Source: Streptomyces shenzhenensis
GTDB taxonomy: Bacteria; Actinomycetota; Actinomycetes; Streptomycetales; Streptomycetaceae
Direction: 5' to 3'
Length of the DNA stretch: 64,000 nt
Assembly: GCF_003688995.1 (NCBI RefSeq)
Contig: NZ_PENI01000012.1
Location: 170,698-234,697 of the forward strand
The notes below the pieces were generated by a model. That model searched no databases, was not told the origin of the DNA, and saw nothing but the letters and a program-made list of their open reading frames with translations. Shown here piece by piece: positions 43,574-51,846 of the stretch. The position numbers and the translations under genes are program-made. Every line of letters starts with the position of its first letter. The first letter of the stretch is position 1.

Positions 43574-44615
43574 TTACGAGTTGGTGCGTGATAGCGGGTG
43601 AGCCGTATTTGGCCTGATGTGGCCTGTTTTCAGGCGGTGACGGTGCGGTCGGAGACGAGGCCGGCGATGGCGCGGTAGGTGTCGGGCAGGCGGTCGCGTC
43701 GGTGGGTCCAGCGCGTCAGTTGCTTCCAGCGTTTGTGGTCGGCGAGGGCGTGCTCGACCGTGATCCGGTCGGAGGAGTGCCCGTGGCGGTCGCGTTCCCA
43801 CTGCTGGACTCTGCCGGGCAGTGCTCCCGGACGCGGTTTTCTCGGCGGTGTGATCGCTTGCCCGCGGTGGTCGCGGCTCAGGCCGAGGTAGCCGTCGTCC
43901 AGGAGGACCTCGACGTCGGGGAAGTGCTGGAAGCAGACAGCGATGCCCCCGTTGCGGGCGGCCGTGGCATCGTGCATACGACCGGGCCGCAGGGCATCGG
44001 TCCATAACGTACGGCCCCGCCAGTCAGCAATGACGGTGGCCTTCATGGTGTTCTGCTTCTTCTTGCCGGAAACGAATGCGCGCCGGCCGCCGCGGCCGGC
44101 CGGTGGTCGGCGGACCTGGATCTCGGTGGCATCCAGCCGCAGCTCGATGTTCTCGGCCTGGGCGTGGGCGAACACGTCCGCCAGTGTCCGAAGGCGCAGG
44201 CCGGGGCGGTCGGGGACCGCGCACCCCCGCTCGGCCGGGAGCGTACGTATCTCTGTGATCGCACGGGTGATGGTGGAGCGGTCGACGCCGAGCAGCAGCC
44301 CCAGTACCGAGTGCGGCAGGTCGTGCCGCAGATGGATCAGCGTGGCCACCAGCCGGTCGACGAAGACCAACTGGTGGCGGGCGCCGGCTCCCGCGGCCCG
44401 CTTCCTGGCTCCACCTCGCGCAGCATGGCGACGACCCTCGACCCCGGCCTGCCACGGCACCGCCAACTCCTCGACCAGGCACGCGAGATGACGCCGAGAG
44501 ATCCCCGTGAACAGCCGATGCGCCAGCACCGCCCGATTGACCATGATCGCCACAGACGGATCATGCCACCGGCCAGGCACGACACCTCACCCGCTATCAC
44601 GCACCAACTCGTAAA
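43573..44615. mobile_element. IS5-family insertion sequence with 30-bp terminal inverted repeats
   Basis: The ends are exact 30-bp inverted repeats starting TTTACGAGTTGGTGCGTGAT: left 43573-43602, right 44586-44615. About 1.04 kb with one transposase. The flanks (GCA on the left, ACG on the right) show no target duplication, consistent with a deletion next to the IS that removed the recombinase N-terminus. Confidence 0.9.
43630..44580 (-). CDS. IS5-family DDE transposase
   Basis: 316 aa, full-length for the group. An N-terminal helix-turn-helix (LVFVDRLVATLIHLRHDLPH, VLGLLLGVDRSTITRAI) precedes the DDE domain: DATEIQVRRP (first Asp), LLDDGYLGLSRDHRGQ (second Asp) and RITVEHALADHKRW (Glu). 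It moves its own element by cut-and-paste or copy. GTG at 44580 is taken; ATG at 44544 is an alternative. The frame is intact, so it may still be active. Confidence 0.9.
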   Translation of the reverse strand: MPGRWHDPSVAIMVNRAVLAHRLFTGISRRHLACLVEELAVPWQAGVEGRRHAARGGARKRAAGAGARHQLVFVDRLVATLIHLRHDLPHSVLGLLLGVDRSTITRAITEIRTLPAERGCAVPDRPGLRLRTLADVFAHAQAENIELRLDATEIQVRRPPAGRGGRRAFVSGKKKQNTMKATVIADWRGRTLWTDALRPGRMHDATAARNGGIAVCFQHFPDVEVLLDDGYLGLSRDHRGQAITPPRKPRPGALPGRVQQWERDRHGHSSDRITVEHALADHKRWKQLTRWTHRRDRLPDTYRAIAGLVSDRTVTA

Positions 44616-44629
44616 ACGGTAATCGAGCC

Positions 44630-44662
44630 GATGGCCCCAGGCAGATGTCGGCTGGGGCCATC
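44630..44662. terminator. Hairpin terminator downstream of the small divergent ORF
   Basis: GATGGCCCCAG and CTGGGGCCATC are exact 11-bp arms around an 11-nt loop. It lies 25 bp past the stop of the minus-strand small ORF and just outside the IS end. Confidence 0.75.
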
Positions 44663-44686
44663 CTCGAGAGGCTGCGGCGTTGTGCG

Positions 44687-44845
44687 TCAGCTCTGGAGCC
44701 AGATCTGCGCCGCCTGGATGGCAAGACGGGCCAAGGTGTCCGCGAGTCCTGTGGCGGCGCCCGCCAAGACCGCCGCCAGTAGATCGTGTCGGGTGCCCTT
44801 TTCGGCGCGGGAGGACTTGGAGCAGGACTTCTGTGTGTTCGTCAT
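44687..44845 (-). CDS. Small ORF (52 aa) divergent from the NLR-like gene
   Basis: Reads MTNTQKSCSKSSRAEKGTRH, then DLLAAVLAGAATGLADTLAR and LAIQAAQIWLQS. A basic, Ser-rich N-terminus is followed by an amphipathic Ala/Leu-rich helix. It ends just ahead of a strong hairpin and starts in the roughly 130-bp promoter gap it shares with the NB-ARC gene. No good ribosome binding site is visible, so it may be leaderless. No family recognised. It could be a partner or trigger peptide of the NLR-like protein, or chance. Confidence 0.45.
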   Translation of the reverse strand: MTNTQKSCSKSSRAEKGTRHDLLAAVLAGAATGLADTLARLAIQAAQIWLQS

Positions 44846-44978
44846 GGGCCACAGATTGCGGTTCTGTCCGGCTCAAGTCAGCTGCCGGTGCCACGTCATG
44901 CGGTGAAACTGCAGGCAGGAACGCTAGGTTGGGAAAATCCGGAGCGGACCAGCACCGGAGGAAACCGGAGGTAGGACG

Positions 44979-47900
44979 GTGCCGGAGCACGGACAACCGG
45001 CGAAGGCCCAGCAGCAGTTCGCTCAGCGTCTGCAAGAACTGATCTCTGCTTCCGGATTGTCCAGAGCCGAGTTCGGACGCCAGGCAGCCGGCGTCGAACG
45101 GCGTATGGCCCACGCGCCGAAGCGGCCGCCGAGCTTCTCGGCGCAGCGGATCAGTGACTGGTTGTCGGGGAAGAACGTTCCCAGTGAGCGGGCTGTGGCC
45201 GCGATGGTGCTGACTGTCAGGCATGCTCGCAGGCGGGAGGGCCGTTCAGAGGCCACGGTGCGGCCTGGGCTGTTGTCCTCGGACCGATGGGCGGAGTGGC
45301 GGCGGCAGGCGCGGAACGCGAGTACCGCGGCGGCCGGTGGCAGTGTCGGCACGACGCAGCGGTCGAGGGTTGTCGGCGTGTCAGCCGGTGACAGTGGTGG
45401 CGGCTCGCCGTCCTCCGGGGGATCGGGATCACCGCGCACGGTGTGTCCGCCCGCCATGGCTCCTGTTCTTCCGGATCGGTTTGTCCCACGTCCCCATGAG
45501 TCGGAGCAGTTGCTGGAGGCGCTTCGGCGGGGCAAGGGCGCGGTCGTGCTGCATGGACCAGGTGGTTTCGGCAAGACGACGCTGGCGAGTTGGGCATGTG
45601 CCGTATCGGGAATCCGGGAGTCGTTCCCGGACGGGGTGCTGTGGGCGGAGGTCGAGCGGGAACCGGGGGCCGACCGTGTGGCCCGCTGCCTGTCCGATAT
45701 GGCAGCTCTGCTCAGCGGTTGGCCGTTTCCTGGTCCGTATGCGGATGTGCCTGCTGCTGCGCAGGCCCTGCGGTCGGTGCTGACAGGACGGCGGGTGCTG
45801 CTGGTCGTCGACAACGTCTGGAGTGCGGTTGATCTGCGCCCCTTCGAAGGGCTGGGAGATGGGGTGCAGCTATTGGTCACCACGCGCCGCACAGGTCTGC
45901 TCGAGGGTGTCAGCATCCACGTCGGCGACATGTCCGTGGCGCAGGCCATCGCGGTCCTGGGCGTGGAGGGCACTGCCGACAGCGTGTCGCTGCGGCCGCT
46001 GCTGGACCGCGTGGGGTGTTGGCCGCTGGCCCTGGCAATGATCTCCGGTGTGTTGCGGAGTCTGGTGCAGCAGCATGGCATGGACGTACGTGAGGCCGTG
46101 CGCGCGCTTGCGCACGAGCTCAAGGAGTACGGCATCCTGACGCTGGATGATCTGTCCGACGCGGATGTGGTCACCGGTATCGCGCGCACCCTTGAGTTGA
46201 GTCTGGCGGATCTTGTCGCGATGGGGGGCCAGGACTGCGAAGAGCGGTTCGTTTCCCTGGCAGCCTTCCCTGCTGGGGAGACGATTCCTTTTCGGCTGCT
46301 GCACCGGCTGTGGGACGTCAGTGACCTGCGTGCCCGCGCGGAGGGCGACCGCTTCGCCAGCCGGTCGCTGTGCACGGTGGTCGGCGGTGAGGGCCTGCGT
46401 TTGCATGACATCACCCGGCAGGCCGTGCGCATTCTGAAATGCGATCAGGTACCCGAGTTCAGCCGTCAACTCCTCGGCACGATGCGGCCCTCACAGGGAT
46501 GGCACCGACTTCCTCGCGCCGACATGCCGCTCACCGACAGCCTGGCCTTCCATCTGCTGCAGGCAGGGATGGTGCAGGAACTGGGCAACACCCTGCGCGA
46601 TGTCCGGTTCCTCGCTCAGCGGCTTGCCCTGTCGGGCCCGACTGCCCTGTACGCCGACCTGGTCCGTTACACCGCTGCGGTCCCCGGGGACACCGCGGCC
46701 GGCGCTCTGGCCGACCTGGTGCGCAGGGAGGCTCCCGTATTCACGGGCCCGCTCTCGGCCCACGACCTTGCCCTCACCCTGGAGAACCGCTGTCTGGGAG
46801 TGCATCCGCTGGCGCAGTGGCTGAGCCACACCGGCCAGGCTCGCGAAGGCGGCGGTCTCCGGTCTGTTCACCCACCGGTAGACCGAGACCATCCGGCACT
46901 CGAACGTTCCGTGGCTGCCGCGGAACTTGGCGAATTCCGTGATGCCGACTGGCACCCGAACGGCCGGTTCCTCGCCATCGCAGGCCGCGTCCCCCCTCTG
47001 GAAATCATCGACGCCGGGGATACGGGGGCACGAGAGTGGGCGATGGAAGGTGATGTGATCTTCAGCCGCGTGCGGTGGAGTCCGGACGGTACCCGACTGG
47101 CACTCGTCGGTGTCAGTGACCGCTTCGCCGAGCCGCACGACAGTGAGGGGAGGCCTCGCAATGCCCCCCGTGTCCACCGTAACGACGTGATCGTCTATGA
47201 CCTTCGCGCCGGCAGGGAGATCTTGGCCGTGCCCGTGCCGGCCTCCCTCGCGCTCTTTCGGCAGCTGCCGCCGGCCCTGTGCTGGTCGCCCGATTCCCGC
47301 AGGGTGGCCGTCGCAAGTGACACGGACGTGAGACTGTACGACCTCGCCTGCGACAGCGAACCGATTTCCCTGGCGGGCAGCGAGGACGCCTGCGCGGAAG
47401 GCGAGGTGTCCCTCACCTGGCATCCCGTGCACGGCCTCATCGCGCACTCCTCACGGCGCACCGCCGCTGGACAGGACGTCGGGGTGCTGCGCAGGTGGGC
47501 CGATCCGGCCCTCGCCCACCAGGAGCCGCAACAGTGGCAGTCCCCGCTGTTGTGGGGCCGGGGCAGGTCTCTCATGTGGCGTCCCCACGGCCGTACCCTG
47601 GTCGTGGATCTGGAAGAACGCGCCGTGGCCGTCGTGGATCCGTTCACCCGGCGTATGCTCTGGCGCATGGAGCACGCCCGTGAAGCGACCGTGTACTGGT
47701 CGCCTGACGGGAGGCAGCTCGCCGTGCGCGAAGCTCCTGTGTGGCCACGCCTGGGCGGAGCACAGATCACCTTCTGGAGCGTCCCGCCCGACCACCTCTT
47801 GTCGCCGGACAACCCTCCCGTGCTCACTTCTTCCCTTCCGCTGGGGTCCTACCACCACGATCAGGACTGTGTGTCATGGCAGCCCGACACCACCCGCCTT

Positions 47901-48782
47901 GTCACCACCAGCGACCGGCGCCTGCTGCAGTTCTGGAACACCGAACGCCCCTTCCCCACCAGGGCGGCAGCCCCCGTTGCGACCGCGTTCCTGCATGTGC
48001 GCTGGAGCCCCGATGCTCGAAGTGTGGCCGTCGCAGGAGAAAATGGGCGCTGGATCAGTGTGCAGCTGCGGGAGACCTGCGTAACCCCCCACGACGGTTA
48101 TCCCTTCCCCGGACGTGATCCCGCGGCCCGGCATCGCTGGCCAGCGGAAGTCGGTGTACCGGCTCAACGGCGCCCCCGCGGCGGTCCCCCAGTCGTCGTG
48201 CACTTCGCACCGGATGAACTGCACCATCTGATCGGGCTGCCGTCCGAGCCGTTGCGAGTCTTCACAGCCGCAGGGCAGCTCGTGACGGAGCTCGGCTCCC
48301 CCGCAGATGCGCAACGCTGGGCAGATGCCTGCTTCACAACCCGCGGCGACCGCATCGTCGCAGTCGCCGGCACCGATGACGGGGACCGTGTGTTCAGCGT
48401 CTGGAACCTGACCGAAGCCGTGCAGCGGCAGGAAGCCGCTGCACGCTCGACCTATCGGACAGCCCGCCCGGCAGCGCACCATCCCAGCATCTGGCGGATC
48501 ACCGCCAGCGACACGCACGCCGTCATGCTCGCCCACCCCAACTACATCGGTCTGTTCCGGCTGAGCGACATGCATACGGTTTGCTGGATCAAGACCAACT
48601 CTCATGTCTACGACGCCGCCTTCGACTCCAGCGGCCACCGCCTGGCGGTGGTCGGCGACGCGGCTCTCCACCTGTTTGAAGTCCACACGCCGGCCGATAC
48701 CGCAGCTGACGAGGGCGACAGCGACGAGACGGATGAACTCTTGATCCACGAGTTTCCGGAGGAAGAGCGCGGGTTGCGCTGA
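44979..48782 (+). CDS. HTH-NB-ARC-beta-propeller STAND ATPase (NLR-like)
   Basis: 1267 aa. An XRE-like helix-turn-helix region spans about 12-80 (FAQRLQELISASGLSRAEFG ... ISDWLSGKNVPSERAV), then a Gly/Ser linker. The NB-ARC ATPase follows: Walker A GPGGFGKT (193-200), Walker B RRVLLVVDN (271-279), sensor TTRR (301-304), GxP-like CWPLALA (348-354), then winged-helix and helical parts. From about 650 to 1245 there are WD40-like propeller blades (ADWHPNGRFLAIAG; VRWSPDGTRLALVG; LCWSPDSRRVAVAS; VYWSPDGRQLAV; VRWSPDARSVAVAG). STAND ATPases act as sensors; several bacterial ones trigger abortive infection. No effector domain is fused, so HTH or partner output is expected. GTG at 44979 follows CGGAGG at 7 nt. 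Confidence 0.9.
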   Translation: MPEHGQPAKAQQQFAQRLQELISASGLSRAEFGRQAAGVERRMAHAPKRPPSFSAQRISDWLSGKNVPSERAVAAMVLTVRHARRREGRSEATVRPGLLSSDRWAEWRRQARNASTAAAGGSVGTTQRSRVVGVSAGDSGGGSPSSGGSGSPRTVCPPAMAPVLPDRFVPRPHESEQLLEALRRGKGAVVLHGPGGFGKTTLASWACAVSGIRESFPDGVLWAEVEREPGADRVARCLSDMAALLSGWPFPGPYADVPAAAQALRSVLTGRRVLLVVDNVWSAVDLRPFEGLGDGVQLLVTTRRTGLLEGVSIHVGDMSVAQAIAVLGVEGTADSVSLRPLLDRVGCWPLALAMISGVLRSLVQQHGMDVREAVRALAHELKEYGILTLDDLSDADVVTGIARTLELSLADLVAMGGQDCEERFVSLAAFPAGETIPFRLLHRLWDVSDLRARAEGDRFASRSLCTVVGGEGLRLHDITRQAVRILKCDQVPEFSRQLLGTMRPSQGWHRLPRADMPLTDSLAFHLLQAGMVQELGNTLRDVRFLAQRLALSGPTALYADLVRYTAAVPGDTAAGALADLVRREAPVFTGPLSAHDLALTLENRCLGVHPLAQWLSHTGQAREGGGLRSVHPPVDRDHPALERSVAAAELGEFRDADWHPNGRFLAIAGRVPPLEIIDAGDTGAREWAMEGDVIFSRVRWSPDGTRLALVGVSDRFAEPHDSEGRPRNAPRVHRNDVIVYDLRAGREILAVPVPASLALFRQLPPALCWSPDSRRVAVASDTDVRLYDLACDSEPISLAGSEDACAEGEVSLTWHPVHGLIAHSSRRTAAGQDVGVLRRWADPALAHQEPQQWQSPLLWGRGRSLMWRPHGRTLVVDLEERAVAVVDPFTRRMLWRMEHAREATVYWSPDGRQLAVREAPVWPRLGGAQITFWSVPPDHLLSPDNPPVLTSSLPLGSYHHDQDCVSWQPDTTRLVTTSDRRLLQFWNTERPFPTRAAAPVATAFLHVRWSPDARSVAVAGENGRWISVQLRETCVTPHDGYPFPGRDPAARHRWPAEVGVPAQRRPRGGPPVVVHFAPDELHHLIGLPSEPLRVFTAAGQLVTELGSPADAQRWADACFTTRGDRIVAVAGTDDGDRVFSVWNLTEAVQRQEAAARSTYRTARPAAHHPSIWRITASDTHAVMLAHPNYIGLFRLSDMHTVCWIKTNSHVYDAAFDSSGHRLAVVGDAALHLFEVHTPADTAADEGDSDETDELLIHEFPEEERGLR

Positions 48783-48904
48783 CCGCGACGATCACCCGCA
48801 GCGTGGGCGGGTATGCGGCCGGCGTGGAGGAGAGGGCAAAAGCCACCCGTGCAGAACTGCGGCGGGTACCGGTTCCACATCACCGAAGTTCTGCTTGTAC
48901 ACGC

Positions 48905-48943
48905 TTCCGGCCCTCTCGGCGGTATGCGTCGAGAGGGCCGGAA
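48905..48943. terminator. Hairpin terminator after the NLR-like gene
   Basis: TTCCGGCCCTCTCG (48905-48918) and its exact complement CGAGAGGGCCGGAA (48930-48943) with an 11-nt loop, about 120 bp past the stop. Confidence 0.75.
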
Positions 48944-48962
48944 CTCGTAGCGGCGGCCGGAT

Positions 48963-49302
48963 TTGAACCAGCGCCTCGCTGCCGATGCCCGCTGCCGGCC
49001 CCAGACGTTCGTCCTCACCGCCGTGAAGGCCTGCGACGCACCCGCCTTCACGGACGTCATGACCCGCCTGCGCGGTCCCCGACGGCGTGGCCGTCGCGCA
49101 CCAGGCCGGACGTGGTCCTGGCGGACAAGTCCTACTCGCCCCGCGCGATCCGCGACCACCTGCGCAGACGCAAAATCCGGGCGGTCATCCTGGTGCCCGC
49201 CGATCAGCGGAGCCACCGGCTGTGACGCGGCAGCCGGGGCGGTCGGCCACCGGCCTTCGACCGCGAGGCCTACAAGCAGCGCAACACCGTCGAACGGTGC
49301 AT
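48963..49302 (+). pseudogene. IS5-family transposase remnant, 5' exon of the intron
   Basis: Transposase pieces in shifting frames: RPQTFVLTAVKACDAPAFTD, then RPDVVLADKSYSPRAIRDHL, RRRKIRAVILVPADQRSHRL, then FDREAYKQRNTVERC. The family N-terminus is missing and at least two frameshifts are present, so the transposase was already dead or decayed since. The coding sequence stops after the bases TGCAT at 49302 and resumes at 51723, past the group II intron. Confidence 0.8.
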
Positions 49303-49833
49303 GTGCGGCACGAGGCGCCTTGTTGTATCCCCGGCACAGCCGGGAGGAATTGGAGGGATATTCCTGGGCCTGATGGCTCACCTGGATCCGAAAGGTGAAG
49401 GGGACCAGAGCATGCCAGAGAATCAGTGACCGGGCTCAGTTGCCAGGGACGGTGCGCTGAGGGGCCCGCGTGATAAGGCGAAAGCTGGATTGCCTGAACC
49501 CCAATCTCCAGTCGATGAAAGTTCGCATCCATCGGAAAGGCTACTGAAACCGATGCCATGTCCTGTGGCGGCTTTGATGCATGGCCGACATACCTTCCGC
49601 GACATGGGGCGATGCCCAGTGAGGGCATTGAAGGAGATGAGTGGGGCGCCTACGTCACGCTATGACGTACAACAAGGACGAACGTGGGATCGCCTACGGG
49701 GTGCGAACCCTAGGGCGACGGAGTGCCCGTAGTAGTCGCAGGAGTAACGACCTGCTGAGGAGAGCGGGAAAGCCGCTCGCAGGGCGAAGGGGCACAGGTG
49801 ACTGGATGCGAATGAGACCGGGAGGTATGCGAA

Positions 49834-51615
49834 ATGCAGAGTGCCGACACGGTGTTAGGCATCCTTCGTGAGCGCGGCAGACGTGGTCTGTCATGTAGTG
49901 AGCTGTATCGGCAAATGTTCAACCCGCAGTTGTACCTGGCGGCTTACGGCCGCATCTACTCCAATAAAGGGGCGATGACGCCGGGAGTCTCGCAAGAAAC
50001 CGTGGACGGCATGTCACTGGGCAAGGTAGGTCGCATCGTTGATGCGATGCGTCACGAGCGCTACCAGTTCAGCCCAGTAAAACGAGTCAACATTCCCAAG
50101 AAGAATGGGAAGACCCGGCCGCTTGGACTGCCGACCTGGTCGGACAAGCTCGTCGGCGAGGTGATGCGTCTCCTTCTGGAGGCATACTTCGAGCCGCAGT
50201 TCTCCGACCGGTCCCACGGGTTCCGGCCCAAACGGGGCTGTCACACCGCCTTGACGGAGGTGGGCAATACCTGGACGGGTACGACCTGGTTCATCGAAGG
50301 TGATATCTCTGACTGCTTCGGTTCGATCGACCTTCAAGTCGTTATCGAGACGCTGGCAGAACGGATTCACGATGGCCGGTTTCCTCGGCTCGTGCGCAAC
50401 ATGCTTGAGGCCGGTTACATGGAGGACTGGACCTGGGGAGCCACGCTCAGCGGGGCACCTCAAGGCGGAGTACTCTCTCAGCTGCTGTCCAATATCTACC
50501 TGCACCGACTGGACAGTTTTGTCGAGAAGGTTCTGATTCCGCACAACACCCGAGGGCGAACCAGGGCCCGCAACCCTGCCTACCTGGAGGTGGTCAACGC
50601 GATCGCGCGCGCTCGCAGGCGGGGAGATCGGGCCGAAGTCCGGTCACTTCGCAAGCAGCAGCGCAGTATCCCCAGCGTGGATCCGAACGATCCGGGCTTC
50701 CGGAGACTGCGCTATGTGCGATACGCCGATGACACCCTTCTTGGGTTCATCGGGCCGAGATCCGAGGCCGAGGAGATCAAACGGCAGCTCGCGGTATTCC
50801 TTCGTGAAGACGTCAAGTTGGAATTATCGCCAGAGAAGACACTGATCACCCATGCCCGTAAGGGGGGCACGGCATCGTTCCTCGGATACGAGATCACCGT
50901 GCAACACAACGACAGGCAGGCAACCCGAGGCCGCAGGACGGCTAACGGTTCGATTGCTCTACGTGTGCCAGCAAAGGTGATCCGGGACAAGGCATCCATA
51001 TACCTCAGCCGCGGAAAACCCGCGCACCGGCCCCAACTCTTGAACGACGACGACTACACCATCGTCAACGTCTACGGGGCCGAATACCGGGGCATCGTCC
51101 AGTACTACCTCCTGGCCGGCAATGTATGCCGATTACATCGGCTGCGTTGGGCCATGGAAACCTCGTTGCTCAAGACACTGGCAGCGAAGTATCGCTCGAC
51201 GGTGTCCAAGATGGCGGCCCGCTACAAGGCCAAGATCGAGACACCGAATGGGCCCCGCACATGCTTCGAAGCCAAGGTCTCCCGCAGTGCAGGCAGGAAG
51301 CCACTGGTCGCACGATTCGGCGGAATCTCACTGACGCGACAGAAGGCAGTGATCCTCACGGACCGTCAAGCGGCCAACCCCCACCCCAGAAAGGAGCTGA
51401 TTACCCGGCTCTTGAAGGGGAAGTGCGAGCTATGCGGGACGTCGGAAGACGTGCGGGTGCACCACATCCGAAAACTCGCTGACCTCGACAGGGTAGAGCC
51501 GCCTACCGAATGGCATCAGGTCATGGTGAAGAAACGGCGCAAGACTCTGGTTGTCTGCATCGGCTGCCATGACACGATCCACTCAGGAAAGCCAACCGGT
51601 AGCGTCACGAAATAG
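49834..51615 (+). CDS. ltrA: Group II intron reverse transcriptase/maturase with HNH endonuclease
   Basis: 593 aa, full length. Reverse-transcriptase blocks: RPLGLPTWSDKLVGEVMRLL, SHGFRPKRGCHTAL, FIEGDISDCFGSID, GAPQGGVLSQLLSNIYLHRL and catalytic YADD (297-300). The maturase (X) region covers about 400-500 (YYLLAGNVCRLHRLRWAMET, KTLAAKYRSTVSKMAARYK). The C-terminal HNH domain has CELCGTSEDVRVHHIRKLAD and CIGCHDTIHSG. It splices its intron and carries out target-primed reverse transcription. ATG at 49834 follows GGGAGG. No frameshift, so the intron may be mobile. Confidence 0.95.
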   Translation: MQSADTVLGILRERGRRGLSCSELYRQMFNPQLYLAAYGRIYSNKGAMTPGVSQETVDGMSLGKVGRIVDAMRHERYQFSPVKRVNIPKKNGKTRPLGLPTWSDKLVGEVMRLLLEAYFEPQFSDRSHGFRPKRGCHTALTEVGNTWTGTTWFIEGDISDCFGSIDLQVVIETLAERIHDGRFPRLVRNMLEAGYMEDWTWGATLSGAPQGGVLSQLLSNIYLHRLDSFVEKVLIPHNTRGRTRARNPAYLEVVNAIARARRRGDRAEVRSLRKQQRSIPSVDPNDPGFRRLRYVRYADDTLLGFIGPRSEAEEIKRQLAVFLREDVKLELSPEKTLITHARKGGTASFLGYEITVQHNDRQATRGRRTANGSIALRVPAKVIRDKASIYLSRGKPAHRPQLLNDDDYTIVNVYGAEYRGIVQYYLLAGNVCRLHRLRWAMETSLLKTLAAKYRSTVSKMAARYKAKIETPNGPRTCFEAKVSRSAGRKPLVARFGGISLTRQKAVILTDRQAANPHPRKELITRLLKGKCELCGTSEDVRVHHIRKLADLDRVEPPTEWHQVMVKKRRKTLVVCIGCHDTIHSGKPTGSVTK

Positions 51616-51624
51616 GTCACTGGA

Positions 51625-51658
51625 GAGCCCGTTACGGGGAAACTCGTACGGCGGGTTC
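51625..51658 (+). ncRNA. Group II intron domain V
   Basis: 34 nt beginning GAGCCCGTTACGGGGAAACT and ending GTACGGCGGGTTC. The AGC catalytic triad is near the 5' end, lower stem GAGCCCG/CGGGTTC, upper stem TACG/CGTA, and a GAAA-containing tip. Ten nucleotides after the maturase stop. Confidence 0.85.
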
Positions 51659-51722
51659 GGAGGGGGGCCGTGCGGAAAAGGGCCTGCACATGGCAGGCAC
51701 CTCGTCGCGCGGCCTACCCAAC

Positions 51723-51840
51723 CAACCGCCTGAAGCAGTGGCGAGGCATCGCCACCCGCTACGAGAAGACCGCCACCATCTACCTGGCCGGACTCCACAT
51801 CGCCGGCATCTTCCTCTGGTCCGCCCGCTGCTCCAAACGA
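51723..51840 (+). pseudogene. IS5-family transposase remnant, 3' exon
   Basis: Reads (I)NRLKQWRGIATRYEKTATIY then LAGLHIAGIFLWSAR, the C-terminal end of IS5/IS427-type transposases, continuing the frame of the 5' exon. It abuts the end of the ietS-like gene (51847), so the IS end lies at or just before that stop. Confidence 0.85.
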
Positions 51841-51846
51841 AAGTCC

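Larger units (their letters stand above)
49303..51722 (+). mobile_element. Complete group II intron
   Basis: 2,420-nt intron. The 5' end GTGCGGCACG matches the GUGYG consensus and the 3' end is CCTACCCAAC. The boundaries are fixed because joining 49302 to 51723 restores transposase codons TGC-ATC-AAC-CGC-CTG (CINRL, continuing KQWRGIATRYEK). An intron-encoded protein lies in domain IV, domain V at 51625-51658, and domain VI ends GGCCTACCC with a bulged A at 51716, seven nucleotides from the 3' end. It sits in the sense strand of an IS5-family transposase. Confidence 0.93.

Noticed and set aside
44337..45224. 295-codon minus-strand frame crossing the IS end and the NLR-like start
   Set aside because: It spans an IS boundary and two transcription units with no motif; a shadow frame.
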